DNA from: an uncultured Eubacteriales bacterium
Lineage (GTDB): Bacteria > Bacillota > Clostridia > Oscillospirales > Oscillospiraceae
NCBI GenBank assembly: GCA_900316205.1
Contig: ONBX01000010.1
Span: 1 to 64,000, forward strand
Direction of reading: 5' to 3'
DNA: 64,000 nt
Part shown: piece by piece, positions 25,239-34,255 of the stretch
Numbering within the stretch: the stretch's first letter is position 1
How the letters are laid out: every line of letters starts with the position of its first letter
Translations under genes and position numbers: made by a program
The notes under the pieces: model-generated
The model's input: only the letters and a program-made list of their open reading frames with translations
Told to the model about the DNA's origin: nothing
The model's database searches: none

Positions 25239-27233
25239 TCAGGCAAAGTATTCGTCCACGGCGGCGTGAACCTTGTCCAGCACCTCCGCAAGGCTGAGAC
25301 CGGTGAACTGCGCCGCCGCCGCGCTGCGGTTGCCGCCGCCACCCAGCTTCTCCATCAGGATCTGGACATTCATCTCACCAATGGAGCGGGCGGAGGCATA
25401 GATTTTCCCCTGCCCGTCCGGGGCAATGACGATGGACGCCTCCACGCCGGAGATGTTCAGCAGCTCGTCCGCCGCCTGGGCTGCCACCACACGCTTCTGA
25501 GGCTCCGTGGGCGCGGCGATGGCCACGTTTTTGTACAGATCCACACACTGGAGGATCTTATACTTGGCAATGGTATCCTCCATATCGGATTTGAAGAGCT
25601 TTTTGACCTCGGTGGTATCGGCACCCGCGCGGCGCAGCCAGGAGGCCGCGTCAAAGGTACGCTCGCCGGTGCGCAGGGAGAAGCTCTTGGTGTCCAGGAC
25701 GATGCCGGCCAGCATGGCCTCGGCCTCCACCCGGGTGAGTGGGCTCTGCTCCGTGACCTCCTGCAGGATCTCGCAGACCAGCTCGCAGGCGGAGGAGGCA
25801 TAGGGCTCGATAAAGCCGAGAGCCGCGTTCTGGATGTATGTGGCGGCCACCCGGTGGTGGTCAATAACGGCAACACGGTTGCAGGCGGATAGCAGGTCCG
25901 CATCCTCAACCTGCTCGGGACGGTTGGTGTCCACGACCACGAGGAGGGTGCGCCCGTCGGCGGAGAGCATGGCCTCCTCCTTGGAAAGGAAGACGTCCTT
26001 GTACTCCTTCTCTTCCTTCAAACGGGCGATCATGGCTTTGGAGGCGTTGTGCTCCAGGTCCATGATGATATTGGCGCGAACGCCGCAGGTACGGGCCATG
26101 GAGCAAATGCCTACGGCGGCGCCCAGGGCGTCCAGATCCGCAAAGCGGTGGCCCATGACATAGACCTTGGAAGAGTCCCGCATCAGTTCAGCCAGCGTGT
26201 TGGCCATGACACGGGATTTGACCTTGGTGCGCTTTTCCACCTCGGAGCCGCGGCCGCCGTAGAACTCAAAACTCAGCCGGTTTTTGATGACCGCCTGGTC
26301 GCCGCCCCGGGTGAGGGCGAGCTCTACCGCCATATCCGCAAACTGCAGCGCCTCCGCCATGGTGGAGGCCTCCTCCCCAAGGCCCACGGAGATGCTGGCA
26401 CTGATGCCGTTGGGGCTCTCCACCTGGTGGACCTCCTCGGTGACGCGGAATTTTTCCTCCCGCATGACGTCCACGTCTCGCTTTTCGAACATGACGAAAT
26501 AACGGTCCCGGTCGTAGCGGCGGAGGATACCGTGGAAGCGATCGCACCAGTGGTGGAGCTTATCCTCCACCTCGTCCCTGAGGTCGTTTCTGGTCCGCTC
26601 CGGCAGGTTCTTGCCAAGCTCGTCCAGGTTATCAATCACAACGGTGCCGGGGATGGGACGGGACTGCTCATACTCCAGGCGGACATCGTCATACTCCGTG
26701 ATGTCCAGCCAGTAGGTGATGCCCAGGAACACATCGGATTCCGCTCCCTTCTCGGAGCGGATCAGATTTCCGTGGACCTGGTACTTCTTCCCCTGCAGCT
26801 GCAGGATTCCGGGATAGCGGTTTTTGCCCTCGGTGAGCCATTTGCCGGTAAAGTCCGGCACCAGATCGGTGATACGCACGTCCATGCGTTTTTTGGACAC
26901 GCCACACATGGAGAAAAACATCTCATTGCCCCAGACGATATTGGCATCGTCCAGACGGAACACGGCGATGGGCAGCGGAAAATGCTTGAGCGTATTGTCC
27001 TTGGCATTCTCCGAATCATAGGCCACCGACTCGATATAGGCAGAGAGCTGCTTTTCCCGAACACGGCGGGCAATCAGCGCAAAAACCAGCAGCACCAGGA
27101 TCACGCCGCCCTCAGCGGCGGCCAGAAGATACTGCTTGAAATACAGCGATCCCGCCGCGAAAAGGATCATAAAGAAGAGAAGAATCCCCACGCCGGGCTC
27201 GCTCAGTCGCTTGATGCTCTTGTTATTCTTCAC
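25239..27233 (-). CDS. gdpP: Cyclic-di-AMP phosphodiesterase GdpP
   Basis: GdpP is a membrane-bound enzyme that degrades the second messenger c-di-AMP. The 664-residue protein has two N-terminal membrane helices (about residues 14-57), a PAS domain (FPLPIAVFRLDDANIVWGN), a degenerate GGDEF domain with SVGLGEEA in place of the cyclase motif, then DHH and DHHA1 domains. The DHH residues are present (GHRFADLDALGA, VVDTNRPE, VIDHHRV), and DHHA1 ends with LGGGGNRSAAAAQF. First gene of the gdpP-rplI-dnaB-tilS-hpt-ftsH series, behind a good promoter. Confidence 0.95.
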   Translation of the reverse strand: MKNNKSIKRLSEPGVGILLFFMILFAAGSLYFKQYLLAAAEGGVILVLLVFALIARRVREKQLSAYIESVAYDSENAKDNTLKHFPLPIAVFRLDDANIVWGNEMFFSMCGVSKKRMDVRITDLVPDFTGKWLTEGKNRYPGILQLQGKKYQVHGNLIRSEKGAESDVFLGITYWLDITEYDDVRLEYEQSRPIPGTVVIDNLDELGKNLPERTRNDLRDEVEDKLHHWCDRFHGILRRYDRDRYFVMFEKRDVDVMREEKFRVTEEVHQVESPNGISASISVGLGEEASTMAEALQFADMAVELALTRGGDQAVIKNRLSFEFYGGRGSEVEKRTKVKSRVMANTLAELMRDSSKVYVMGHRFADLDALGAAVGICSMARTCGVRANIIMDLEHNASKAMIARLKEEKEYKDVFLSKEEAMLSADGRTLLVVVDTNRPEQVEDADLLSACNRVAVIDHHRVAATYIQNAALGFIEPYASSACELVCEILQEVTEQSPLTRVEAEAMLAGIVLDTKSFSLRTGERTFDAASWLRRAGADTTEVKKLFKSDMEDTIAKYKILQCVDLYKNVAIAAPTEPQKRVVAAQAADELLNISGVEASIVIAPDGQGKIYASARSIGEMNVQILMEKLGGGGNRSAAAAQFTGLSLAEVLDKVHAAVDEYFA

Positions 27234-27319
27234 CGCGACGCCTCCTTGCGATAGAAATCAGCTTTCCGGAAGGCCGGAAAAGCGAAGCGATCGGAATTAT
27301 CCCATTGAATCATTGAGAT

Positions 27320-27348
27320 ATTATACCAAAAGGCCGCGGCGTTTACAA
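27320..27348 (-). promoter_or_regulatory. Sigma-A promoter of the gdpP series
   Basis: On the minus strand TTGTAA (complement of 27343-27348) and a perfect TATAAT (complement of 27320-27325) are 17 bp apart, about 80 nt before gdpP. Confidence 0.8.
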
Positions 27349-27414
27349 CTAATAATTTTCCCCCAGTGGGGAAAACTGCCGGTAAATCAGGAAACACAAG
27401 CGAGGAGGTGGCGT

Positions 27415-28437
27415 ATGAAAGCAATTCTATTGGCAGGCGGACAGGGTACGCGGCTGAAGGCGGTGACGGGGGATCTGCCGAAGCCCCTGGTGCCGCTGCT
27501 GGGGCGGCCGCTGGCGGAGCACATCCTGCGGCTGCTGCGAAAGCACGGGGTCACTCAGGTCTGCGCAGCGGTGCGGTACCGGTCGGAGGACGTGATGCAG
27601 ACCCTGGGCGACGGGAGCGGGCTTGGAATGCACATCAGCTACCGGGTGGAGGAGCGGGAGCTTGGCACCGCGGGGGCGGTGAAAAACTGCGGAGATTTCA
27701 TCGGAGATGAAGACGTGCTGGTGATCAGCGGGGATGCAGCCTGCGATTTGGATCTTTCGGAGCTGGTGCGGCGTCACCGGGAGAAGGGCGCCGCGGTGAC
27801 CCTGGCCCTGCACCGGGACGCTTCTCCCCTGCGCTTCGGGCTGGCGGTGACAGACGGAGACGGCGCAGTGCGGGCCTTTGTGGAAAAGCCCAGCTGGAAC
27901 CGGGTAGTGACGGATCTGGTGAACACGGGGATCTATATTCTGTCGCCCAGGGCAATGGAGGCGATCCCAGAAGGGCAGGCTTTTGATTTTGGAAAAGACC
28001 TGTTTCCCCTGCTGCTGAAAAGAGGGGAGCTGCTTCTTGGTGTGCCGCTGGAAGGCTACTGGTGCGATGTGGGGACTCCCCTCTCCTACTATCGCTGCTG
28101 CGTGGACGCACTGGAGGGGCGGCTGCAGCTGGAAGCGGGAGAGGCATTTCAGGTCAAGGCTGAAGCAGAAAAGCGGGAGGCGCCGGAGCCGGGCTATGTC
28201 CTGGACTTCCCTTGTCACGACAGAGCCGCGCTGATGGGGCGGCTCTCCCGGTGGATGCTGGAGCTGCCGACGGAATACGAGGACGGGATCCGGCTGAAGG
28301 ACGCACAATTTGAGCTGCATATCCGTCCCGAGGCAGGGCGCAGCGCGCTTCGGATCGCGGTGAACGCGGAAGACGCGGAGTTCGCGAAACGGCTTGCCTT
28401 CTCGGCACGGGATCTGGCAAAGGCGCTGGAAGAATGA
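27415..28437 (+). CDS. Sugar-phosphate nucleotidyltransferase with remnant phosphohexomutase domain
   Basis: A 340-residue protein. Residues 1-225 form a nucleotidyltransferase with the signature AILLAGGQGTRLKAVTGDLPKPLVP, the metal-binding SGDAACDLDLS and the late YWCDVGTPLSYYR. It should make an NDP-sugar from a sugar 1-phosphate; the base and sugar are not certain, though the GDP-mannose/heptose type is closest. The last 75 residues (YEDGIRLKDAQFELHIRPEAGRSALRIAV) look like domain IV of a phosphomannomutase, but the phosphate-binding RPSGTEP is changed to RPEAGRS and domains I-III are absent. I start at 27415 after GAGGAGGTG. Confidence 0.85.
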   Translation: MKAILLAGGQGTRLKAVTGDLPKPLVPLLGRPLAEHILRLLRKHGVTQVCAAVRYRSEDVMQTLGDGSGLGMHISYRVEERELGTAGAVKNCGDFIGDEDVLVISGDAACDLDLSELVRRHREKGAAVTLALHRDASPLRFGLAVTDGDGAVRAFVEKPSWNRVVTDLVNTGIYILSPRAMEAIPEGQAFDFGKDLFPLLLKRGELLLGVPLEGYWCDVGTPLSYYRCCVDALEGRLQLEAGEAFQVKAEAEKREAPEPGYVLDFPCHDRAALMGRLSRWMLELPTEYEDGIRLKDAQFELHIRPEAGRSALRIAVNAEDAEFAKRLAFSARDLAKALEE

Positions 28438-28450
28438 TACGCAAAACGCA

Positions 28451-28500
28451 TTGCAAAAATCCCGGCATGATAGTAGAATAAAGATACTATCATGCCGGGA
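28451..28500 (+). promoter_or_regulatory. Promoter of the LUD-cupin pair with an overlapping 16-bp palindrome
   Basis: TTGCAA (28451-28456) and TAGAAT (28474-28479) are 17 bp apart. A perfect inverted repeat, TCCCGGCATGATAGTA/TACTATCATGCCGGGA with a 9-bp centre, covers 28460-28500, that is, the spacer, the -10 element and the start point. Its right arm also touches the ribosome-binding site. It could be a repressor operator or an RNA hairpin. Confidence 0.65.
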
Positions 28501-28509
28501 GGGAGCAAG

Positions 28510-29100
28510 ATGAATCTGGAAAAAACCATCCGCAGTCTGGAGCTGCGGGGCTACAGCGTCAAGCACTTTGCCAAGGGCGAGGAGGCAGCCGCCTATCTCT
28601 GCGAGCAGATCCGGGACACCAGCGTCGGCATCGGCGGCTGCAAGACTGCGGATCAGCTGGGGCTCTACGAAAAACTCAGCGAACAAAACACCGTTTACTG
28701 GCACTGGCGTGTGCCGGGAATGGAGACCCTGCAGAAGGCCAACGCCGCGCCGGTCTACATCACCAGTGCCAACGCCATCAGCGAGGACGGCGAGATTCTA
28801 AACATCGACGGCCGCGGCAATCGCCTGGCGGGACAGGTCTTCGGCAACAAAAAGCTCTATATCGTGGCGGGCACCAACAAGATCCGTCCGGACTTTGCTT
28901 CCGCGCTGGAACGGGCCAGGAATGTGGCCGCGGTGCAAAACTGCAAGCGCTTCGAGGCCAAGACTCCCTGCAAGATCGACGACAAATGCCACGACTGCCG
29001 CAGCGCGGACCGGATCTGTCGGGCCCTGCTGGTCCTCTGGGGACCGATGATGGGCATGGAGGCGGAAGTGATCCTCATCGACGAAGAGCTGGGCATGTAA
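28510..29100 (+). CDS. LUD domain (LutC/YkgG-like) protein
   Basis: A 196-residue cytoplasmic protein of the LUD family, related to LutC of lactate utilisation. The motif TSVGIGGCKTADQLGLYEKL near residue 42, ITSANAISEDGEILNIDGRGNRLAGQVFG in the middle and the C-terminal cysteine cluster CKIDDKCHDCRSADRICRAL are characteristic of the stand-alone clostridial type. LutA and LutB partners are absent, so a lactate role is not implied. Start at 28510 after GGGAGG. The cupin gene follows 14 bp downstream and is probably co-transcribed. Confidence 0.85.
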   Translation: MNLEKTIRSLELRGYSVKHFAKGEEAAAYLCEQIRDTSVGIGGCKTADQLGLYEKLSEQNTVYWHWRVPGMETLQKANAAPVYITSANAISEDGEILNIDGRGNRLAGQVFGNKKLYIVAGTNKIRPDFASALERARNVAAVQNCKRFEAKTPCKIDDKCHDCRSADRICRALLVLWGPMMGMEAEVILIDEELGM

Positions 29101-29114
29101 GGGAGGAACATAGG

Positions 29115-29462
29115 ATGGTCAGACATGATGACGAGCGCATCCACGAGAAAAAGCAGATGTTCGGCGGCGAAGGAGAAGCGATCTTCCACCGCATTCTGAA
29201 CGGGCCGGACGAGATGTACGGCAAGGGTCGGGTCTTTTCCCACCTGGTGCTGGAGAAGGGCTGCGAGGTCGGCTGGCACGTGCATCACGGGGACGGCGAG
29301 ACCTACCTGATTCTGAAGGGTCTGGGCCTTTACAACGACAACGGTATCACGCGGGAGGTGGTTCCCGGGGACGTGACCTTTGTGGACGACGGTGAGGGGC
29401 ACGCCCTCAAATGCATCAGCGACGAGCCTCTGGAGGCCATCGCGCTGATCCTGTATAAATAA
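29115..29462 (+). CDS. Small cupin domain protein
   Basis: A 115-residue single-domain cupin. The first motif, GWHVHHGDGETYLILKGLG, supplies two histidines and a glutamate for metal binding. The second is PGDVTFVDDGEGHALKCISDEPLEAIAL. Such proteins bind a metal and often a small sugar or carboxylate, as isomerases, dioxygenases or binding proteins; the substrate here is unknown. GGGAGG stands 8 nt before the ATG at 29115; the frame also reads through upstream inside the LUD gene, which I reject. Confidence 0.87.
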   Translation: MVRHDDERIHEKKQMFGGEGEAIFHRILNGPDEMYGKGRVFSHLVLEKGCEVGWHVHHGDGETYLILKGLGLYNDNGITREVVPGDVTFVDDGEGHALKCISDEPLEAIALILYK

Positions 29463-29507
29463 TCCAGAGAACATACGGGAGGGAGCAATCCCCCCAATTC
29501 GAAAAAA

Positions 29508-29582
29508 GCAGCGCCCGATCAGGCGCTGCAGGAAAGAGGATTCCACGGGGAAACGATGACGTTCCCCCGGGGAATCCTCTTT
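29508..29582. terminator. Two hairpins between convergent genes
   Basis: GCAGCGCC/GGCGCTGC (29508-29529) is preceded by AAAAAA. A longer stem AAAGAGGATTCC/GGAATCCTCTTT (29533-29582) has an inner GGGGAA/TTCCCC stem. They can stop both the cupin transcript and the minus-strand lipoprotein transcript. Confidence 0.8.
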
Positions 29583-29594
29583 TCATGTTAACCT

Positions 29595-31979
29595 TCAGTG
29601 CTGTTCAGCCAAATAGAGGCTGACTTTGCTCTGGATAAGCTTCGCAGTATCCTCCGCGCTGCGCTCCCCGGCAAAGAAGGGAGCCGCCTCATTCTGCACC
29701 ATCTCGAAAATGGTGTTGTTGAAACTGGGGAAGGGCTGGGCAATCTCCAGCATGGCCAGGAAGCGGTCCGCCTGTTCTCTCGTCAGGCCGTAAAATTCAA
29801 AGCTGAACATCTCTCCGTCCTCGCCGGCGGTACCCATACCGCCGCGGGAGATGGGGATCTTCTCACCGTTCTCGTCCAGCCTGGGCTGGCCGTTTTCGTC
29901 CATCTCATATTCGATGCGCATGGCGTCGGCCATCTGCTCGTCAAAAACGTCATGCCGAAGGGGCAAGTTATACTGACTTCGCTGGTAGTCCGCCGTCAGG
30001 AAGCTGCGCAGGAAATCCCAGGCCGCCGCCTTGTCCGAGCAAGTGGCACTCATCCCAAAAGCGTTGTTCAGCACCAGGATGCTGCCGCTGCCCGTGCGGG
30101 TGGGAAAGCCCACATAGGTGATCTTGCCGCCGAAATACTGGTCGGCATAGCCCATCTCCTCCAGGGAGGAGATGTATTCCTCCAGCAGCATCTGCTGGCC
30201 GGTGGCCGCTCTGCCGTAGTCCGAGCCTGCGTTGTAATCGGCCCGGGCCGGGAACGTGGAGCAGAAATTCAGCAGTTCGCAGAAATCCTCGTTATCAAAA
30301 TCGCAGCTGCCCGTGGACCAGTTCACATAGCTGTCCATGTCCACATAGAGGCATCGCACCAGCATCTCATCTCGGCTCATGCTGGGCCCGAACAGGGTGC
30401 AGCCCTCGGGCATGGAGGCCAGAGCCTCCTGCATCTGAGAAATGCTCAGCCCCGGCTCCTCTCCCACCACGCTGCTGGCGCCGATCACGGTATAGACCTG
30501 GAAGCCGGAGGCGATCTGATAAAGGCCGCCGTTGAACTCCTGGGCCTTCAGCACAGAGGGCAGGAAATCCGTCCGCTTCAGCTCTCCGTCCTGGTCCAGC
30601 CAGGGGCTCAGATCCTCCAGCAGGCCCTTGGCGGCAAACTGCTCATAGGGAAGGCCGTCCAGGCACAGCAGATCCGGCATGCTCCCGGTCAAGATCTCGG
30701 TGCTCAGTTTGGTAAAGGGGTCCACATCCGAAGACTCGTAATCGAAGCTCTCGGAATAATCCACGACCTTGATGCGGATATCCTCATGGCTGCGGTTGAA
30801 GCGCAGCACCTGGGAGAGGACGCTGTCTGGGTCTCCCATAGTGCCCAAAACCAGCTCCCGCTTTTCCGGCAGGCTGGACCGGGGAACCTGGGAAATGTCC
30901 ACCAGGCTGTAGACGCCGTTCTCGCCGCTGCTGGCCCGGAATGAGCCGTCCTCCTTCGCCTGCAGGAACAGCAGCGTCTCCGCGGTCAGTTCGCAGTCCA
31001 GCAGGTTCAGTATCTCAACATTGCTGCCGTCAGCCTGCTTCACGCCGTAGAGTCGGGTGCCGCTGACGTAGAAGCATGCATAGTCCCCCGCACCAGTATA
31101 GCTCTTGTAGGGCCACTGCTCCAGATCCATGCTCTCCCCGAGCTGCATGTTCTCCAGGTCCAGTATCATGAGCTGTGTTCCCCGGGGACTGCCGAGGACA
31201 ACCGCCGACCGTCCGTCTGCAAGGAGTACGACGCCGGAGGGCCAATCCTCCAACTCGATGTTCCCGGAAAGAGAGCCGTTGGACGAGAAGACGTAGACAC
31301 TCTGCTGACCGGTCACGATCAGTCTCCCCTCTCCGTCCAGGATAGCGGAGTTGAAGTCCAGCCAATCGCTGTTACCGGCATCGGAATCCCATTCCAGCTT
31401 CGTCTGGGACAGGATGCCCCCCTGGGAGTCCATCCTCAGCAGACGGTAACTGTTTTCGTTTTTATAGTAATTCCAGTAGTTGGGGTCCTCCACACTCACG
31501 TTCTCCGGCCCATCGAACCAGGAGGCAAAGACCGACTCCACCGCCAGCAGCTCCCCGTTTTCCTGGGGGAAGATCCCCTGCAGGTTGCATCCGGCATTGT
31601 AGTCCCGAAGCTTCTCCTGTCCCTCGGAGGCAGGGCTTTCGAGGGTGGTCAGCTCTATCATCTGACCTTTTCGGTTTACATAATATAGCTTCTGTACATA
31701 TTTCACTGTGGGCTCGCCCTCAGCGGCCTCGGGATTCTCCTGCTCCTCCCAGCTCTGGGCATAGAGGCCGTCCTCGCTTAGGCACAGGGGCTGCAGATTC
31801 TTGTCACGGTCCAAGGGAATCTCCCGGTATTGTGCGGTGTAAACCAGTTCGTCAGCCGCGGCAGCGATTTCCGTTTCCGGATCTGCCGTGCTCTGGTTTT
31901 CCCCACTGCCGCAGGCGGCCAGCAGGCACATGCAAAGGCATAGCAACAGCGCAAGGGGAAGCGCTTTTAGTATCTTCAT
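29595..31979 (-). CDS. Large lipoprotein: propeller-like N-terminal half plus solute-binding domain
   Basis: A 794-residue secreted lipoprotein with lipobox L-A-A-C at residues 20-23. Residues about 45-385 contain repeated short beta units ending in DGxL/V turns (DGEGRLIVTGQQSVYVFSSNG, LLADGRSAVVLGS), which I read as a beta-propeller. From about residue 395 (ELVLGTMGDPDSVLSQVLRFNR) a family-1 type extracellular solute-binding fold begins. A paralogue lies at 46876-49377. No permease gene is adjacent; instead a histidine kinase gene ends 17 bp upstream and a response regulator lies beyond it. A ligand receptor feeding that kinase is a plausible inference. Confidence 0.8.
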   Translation of the reverse strand: MKILKALPLALLLCLCMCLLAACGSGENQSTADPETEIAAAADELVYTAQYREIPLDRDKNLQPLCLSEDGLYAQSWEEQENPEAAEGEPTVKYVQKLYYVNRKGQMIELTTLESPASEGQEKLRDYNAGCNLQGIFPQENGELLAVESVFASWFDGPENVSVEDPNYWNYYKNENSYRLLRMDSQGGILSQTKLEWDSDAGNSDWLDFNSAILDGEGRLIVTGQQSVYVFSSNGSLSGNIELEDWPSGVVLLADGRSAVVLGSPRGTQLMILDLENMQLGESMDLEQWPYKSYTGAGDYACFYVSGTRLYGVKQADGSNVEILNLLDCELTAETLLFLQAKEDGSFRASSGENGVYSLVDISQVPRSSLPEKRELVLGTMGDPDSVLSQVLRFNRSHEDIRIKVVDYSESFDYESSDVDPFTKLSTEILTGSMPDLLCLDGLPYEQFAAKGLLEDLSPWLDQDGELKRTDFLPSVLKAQEFNGGLYQIASGFQVYTVIGASSVVGEEPGLSISQMQEALASMPEGCTLFGPSMSRDEMLVRCLYVDMDSYVNWSTGSCDFDNEDFCELLNFCSTFPARADYNAGSDYGRAATGQQMLLEEYISSLEEMGYADQYFGGKITYVGFPTRTGSGSILVLNNAFGMSATCSDKAAAWDFLRSFLTADYQRSQYNLPLRHDVFDEQMADAMRIEYEMDENGQPRLDENGEKIPISRGGMGTAGEDGEMFSFEFYGLTREQADRFLAMLEIAQPFPSFNNTIFEMVQNEAAPFFAGERSAEDTAKLIQSKVSLYLAEQH

Positions 31980-31996
31980 CCTGTTTCTCCTATTCT

Positions 31997-34066
31997 TCAG
32001 GCTTTGGGAAAGCGCAGGGTCACCTTGAAAAGATCCCCGTCCAGGTCGATATCCATTTCGCCCTTCTGCAGGCGCATCAGGCTCATGGCGATGGCAAGGC
32101 CAAGGCCGTTGCCCTCGGTATGGCGGGAGGCGTCGCCCCGGACAAAGCGCTCGGTGAGCTCCCTGGCGTCCATGGTGAGGGGCTCCCGGGAGATGTTGCG
32201 GAACGTCACTTCGGCGGCTCCCCCGCTCTCCTGCAGGCGCAGATAGACCCGGGTGCCGGGGAGGGCGTATTTCACGATGTTATTCATCAGGTTATCGAAG
32301 ATACGCCAGAGATGCCGCCCGTCGGCCAGGACCGTTACCGGGATTTCGGGCTTTTGCAGCACCAGCTCCAGCCGGGCCTTCTCCAGCCGCTCGGCATATT
32401 CCCCGGCGGTCTGATCCAGGAGTACAGACAGATCGCAGGGCTGCAGATCCACGGCCATGGCACCGGAGGAGGCTTTGGAGGCCTCGATCAGGTCCTCGAT
32501 GAGCTTTTTGAGCTTGCCGGACTGACGGGACAGGACCTCCAGATACTCCTGCTGCTTTTCGGTCTTGGGCTCCTCCTTCTGCAGGAGATCCACGTAGTTC
32601 ACGATGGAGGTGAGAGGCGTTTTGATGTCGTGAGAGACGTTGGTGATCAGCTCGGTGCGGAAGCGCTCGGACTGGAGGCGCTTCTCCAGTGCCTCGTTCA
32701 GGCCGTCCCGGATATGGTTCAGGTCATGGGCATGATCCTTGAAGTCCAGGATCAGGTTCTTTTCCTCCACGGTGCTGCTCAGGTTGCCGGAGGCGATCTC
32801 CTTGGCGCCCAGGCGGAGACGGCGGAAGGCCAGCACGGCATAGAGCGTGGCAGCAGCAGCCAGCAGCCAGAAGAGGAACCAGAAGAAGGTGGCACGGTTT
32901 TCCGACCAGACCGCGTTCATGCGGAAGATGAGATCGATGAAGGCCGCCCCGGCCAGCCCCAGGGCCCATTTCCATAGGATGGGGAGATGACGGACCAGGG
33001 TAGTGAGTCCCTTCCAGAGCCAGCGGCAGAAGCGAACGATCAGGCAGCCGCTCCAGAGGGTGCCAAGCTTCACCCGGACGGCAAAGCTCATGCACCAGAG
33101 CAGGAAGCTGAGGCCGATGAGCAGGATGCAGGGGATCAGGGCAAAGAGGATCTCCGGCCAGTCGAAGCCTCCCATCAGGGGCGTCATGAAAACGGCGATG
33201 GCAGCGATGACCAGGACCGTGAATACATCAAAGGGGATCTTCTCCACAAAGCTGGGGACAATCTCTTCGGTGTTTTTCCGGTGTCCGGCAGCGCGGAGCA
33301 GGAAGAGAAAGAGCAGCACACCGAGAAGGAAGCTCAGCCCGGCGATCCAGAGGACGGCAAAGCGCCCGGTGTAGAGGAAGGATGCCAGATTCGCTCTCTG
33401 CCACAGGTCGCCCCGCGGCTCCATGTCCTTCACCACGTAACCCTTGACGGTGAGAGTCTTCTCCGCGACCCAGGCATCCATCTCCTCCCTGCTGTGAAAA
33501 CTGTGCCACTCGCCGCTGCCGAATTCCGAGACATTCCAGCGCGGGGCATCCGGCGGCGTGAGAGACGGCGCGGCAGTAGGCTGGGGAAGATCTGCATCAG
33601 ACTCAGACGTAGGATAAGGCGTTGGTGCGGGCGTGGGGGTGACCACTTCAAAGTCCTCATAGGGCACCGGCATGTCATCCCCATCGTAATAGGATGCGCT
33701 GTTGCCTTCCACATACTCCAGATTGTAGTTGGGTGGGATGCGTTCCGTGGTCTGCCAGATCACGTCCTCGTCCTCGTAGTTCGTCCAGAGGACATCGCCC
33801 GCGCCGTTCAGCACGGTGCAGCGCAGGTTGGGATCGCTGACATAGCCTTCGCCGCTTTCCCGGTAGATATAGCCGGTATCGTGGACGATGGATTCGGCCC
33901 GGTCGGCCACCATGAATTTGCGAAAGCTCTCCTGAGAATCGGTGTAGGCGTCCCATTGATAGAGAAGCATCGCCGAAATCGCGGAGCCCACGAAGGCCAG
34001 CACCAGCAGGCAGAGCAGGATCACAGCGATGAGCTTTGCCGCAAAGCTTCCATACAGTTTTTTCAT
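31997..34066 (-). CDS. Sensor histidine kinase, multi-pass membrane
   Basis: A 689-residue sensor kinase. One membrane helix (residues 10-35) is followed by an outer domain to about residue 225 that includes a Pro/Thr-rich linker (TPTPAPTPYPTSE). Four or five more membrane helices cover about residues 230-415. Then come a HAMP-like segment (LRLGAKEIASGNLSSTVEE), the phospho-acceptor H-box FRTELITNVSHDIKTPLTSIVNYVDLL, an N-box (NLMNNIVKYALPGTR) and a G-box (GNGLGLAIA). It lies between the propeller-SBP lipoprotein gene and an OmpR-type regulator gene. The stimulus is unknown. Confidence 0.88.
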   Translation of the reverse strand: MKKLYGSFAAKLIAVILLCLLVLAFVGSAISAMLLYQWDAYTDSQESFRKFMVADRAESIVHDTGYIYRESGEGYVSDPNLRCTVLNGAGDVLWTNYEDEDVIWQTTERIPPNYNLEYVEGNSASYYDGDDMPVPYEDFEVVTPTPAPTPYPTSESDADLPQPTAAPSLTPPDAPRWNVSEFGSGEWHSFHSREEMDAWVAEKTLTVKGYVVKDMEPRGDLWQRANLASFLYTGRFAVLWIAGLSFLLGVLLFLFLLRAAGHRKNTEEIVPSFVEKIPFDVFTVLVIAAIAVFMTPLMGGFDWPEILFALIPCILLIGLSFLLWCMSFAVRVKLGTLWSGCLIVRFCRWLWKGLTTLVRHLPILWKWALGLAGAAFIDLIFRMNAVWSENRATFFWFLFWLLAAAATLYAVLAFRRLRLGAKEIASGNLSSTVEEKNLILDFKDHAHDLNHIRDGLNEALEKRLQSERFRTELITNVSHDIKTPLTSIVNYVDLLQKEEPKTEKQQEYLEVLSRQSGKLKKLIEDLIEASKASSGAMAVDLQPCDLSVLLDQTAGEYAERLEKARLELVLQKPEIPVTVLADGRHLWRIFDNLMNNIVKYALPGTRVYLRLQESGGAAEVTFRNISREPLTMDARELTERFVRGDASRHTEGNGLGLAIAMSLMRLQKGEMDIDLDGDLFKVTLRFPKA

Positions 34067-34118
34067 AACAAGAAACCTCCTTAGGGACTAAGTGTTGAAC
34101 GAACATCAGGCAGGCTCG

Positions 34119-34173
34119 GGGCCTCTCCCTCATCCGTCCCAGTGTACGCACTGGGACACCTTCCCCCGCTGGG
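34119..34173. repeat. CCTCATCCGTC...CACCTTCCCC palindromic repeat between regulator and kinase genes
   Basis: CTCATCCGTC, the inverted repeat CCCAGTGTACGCACTGGG and CACCTTCCCCC-GCTGGGGGAAGG follow in the same order as at 19224-19272. It fills most of the 189-bp gap between the response regulator and its kinase, as if inserted into the operon. Confidence 0.75.
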
Positions 34174-34255
34174 GGAAGGACAAATGCAAGAAATCGTGAT
34201 TCCGACCCGCTCCCGTAAGGGACACCTTAACAATTACTTCTTCCCTCTTCCCTCT

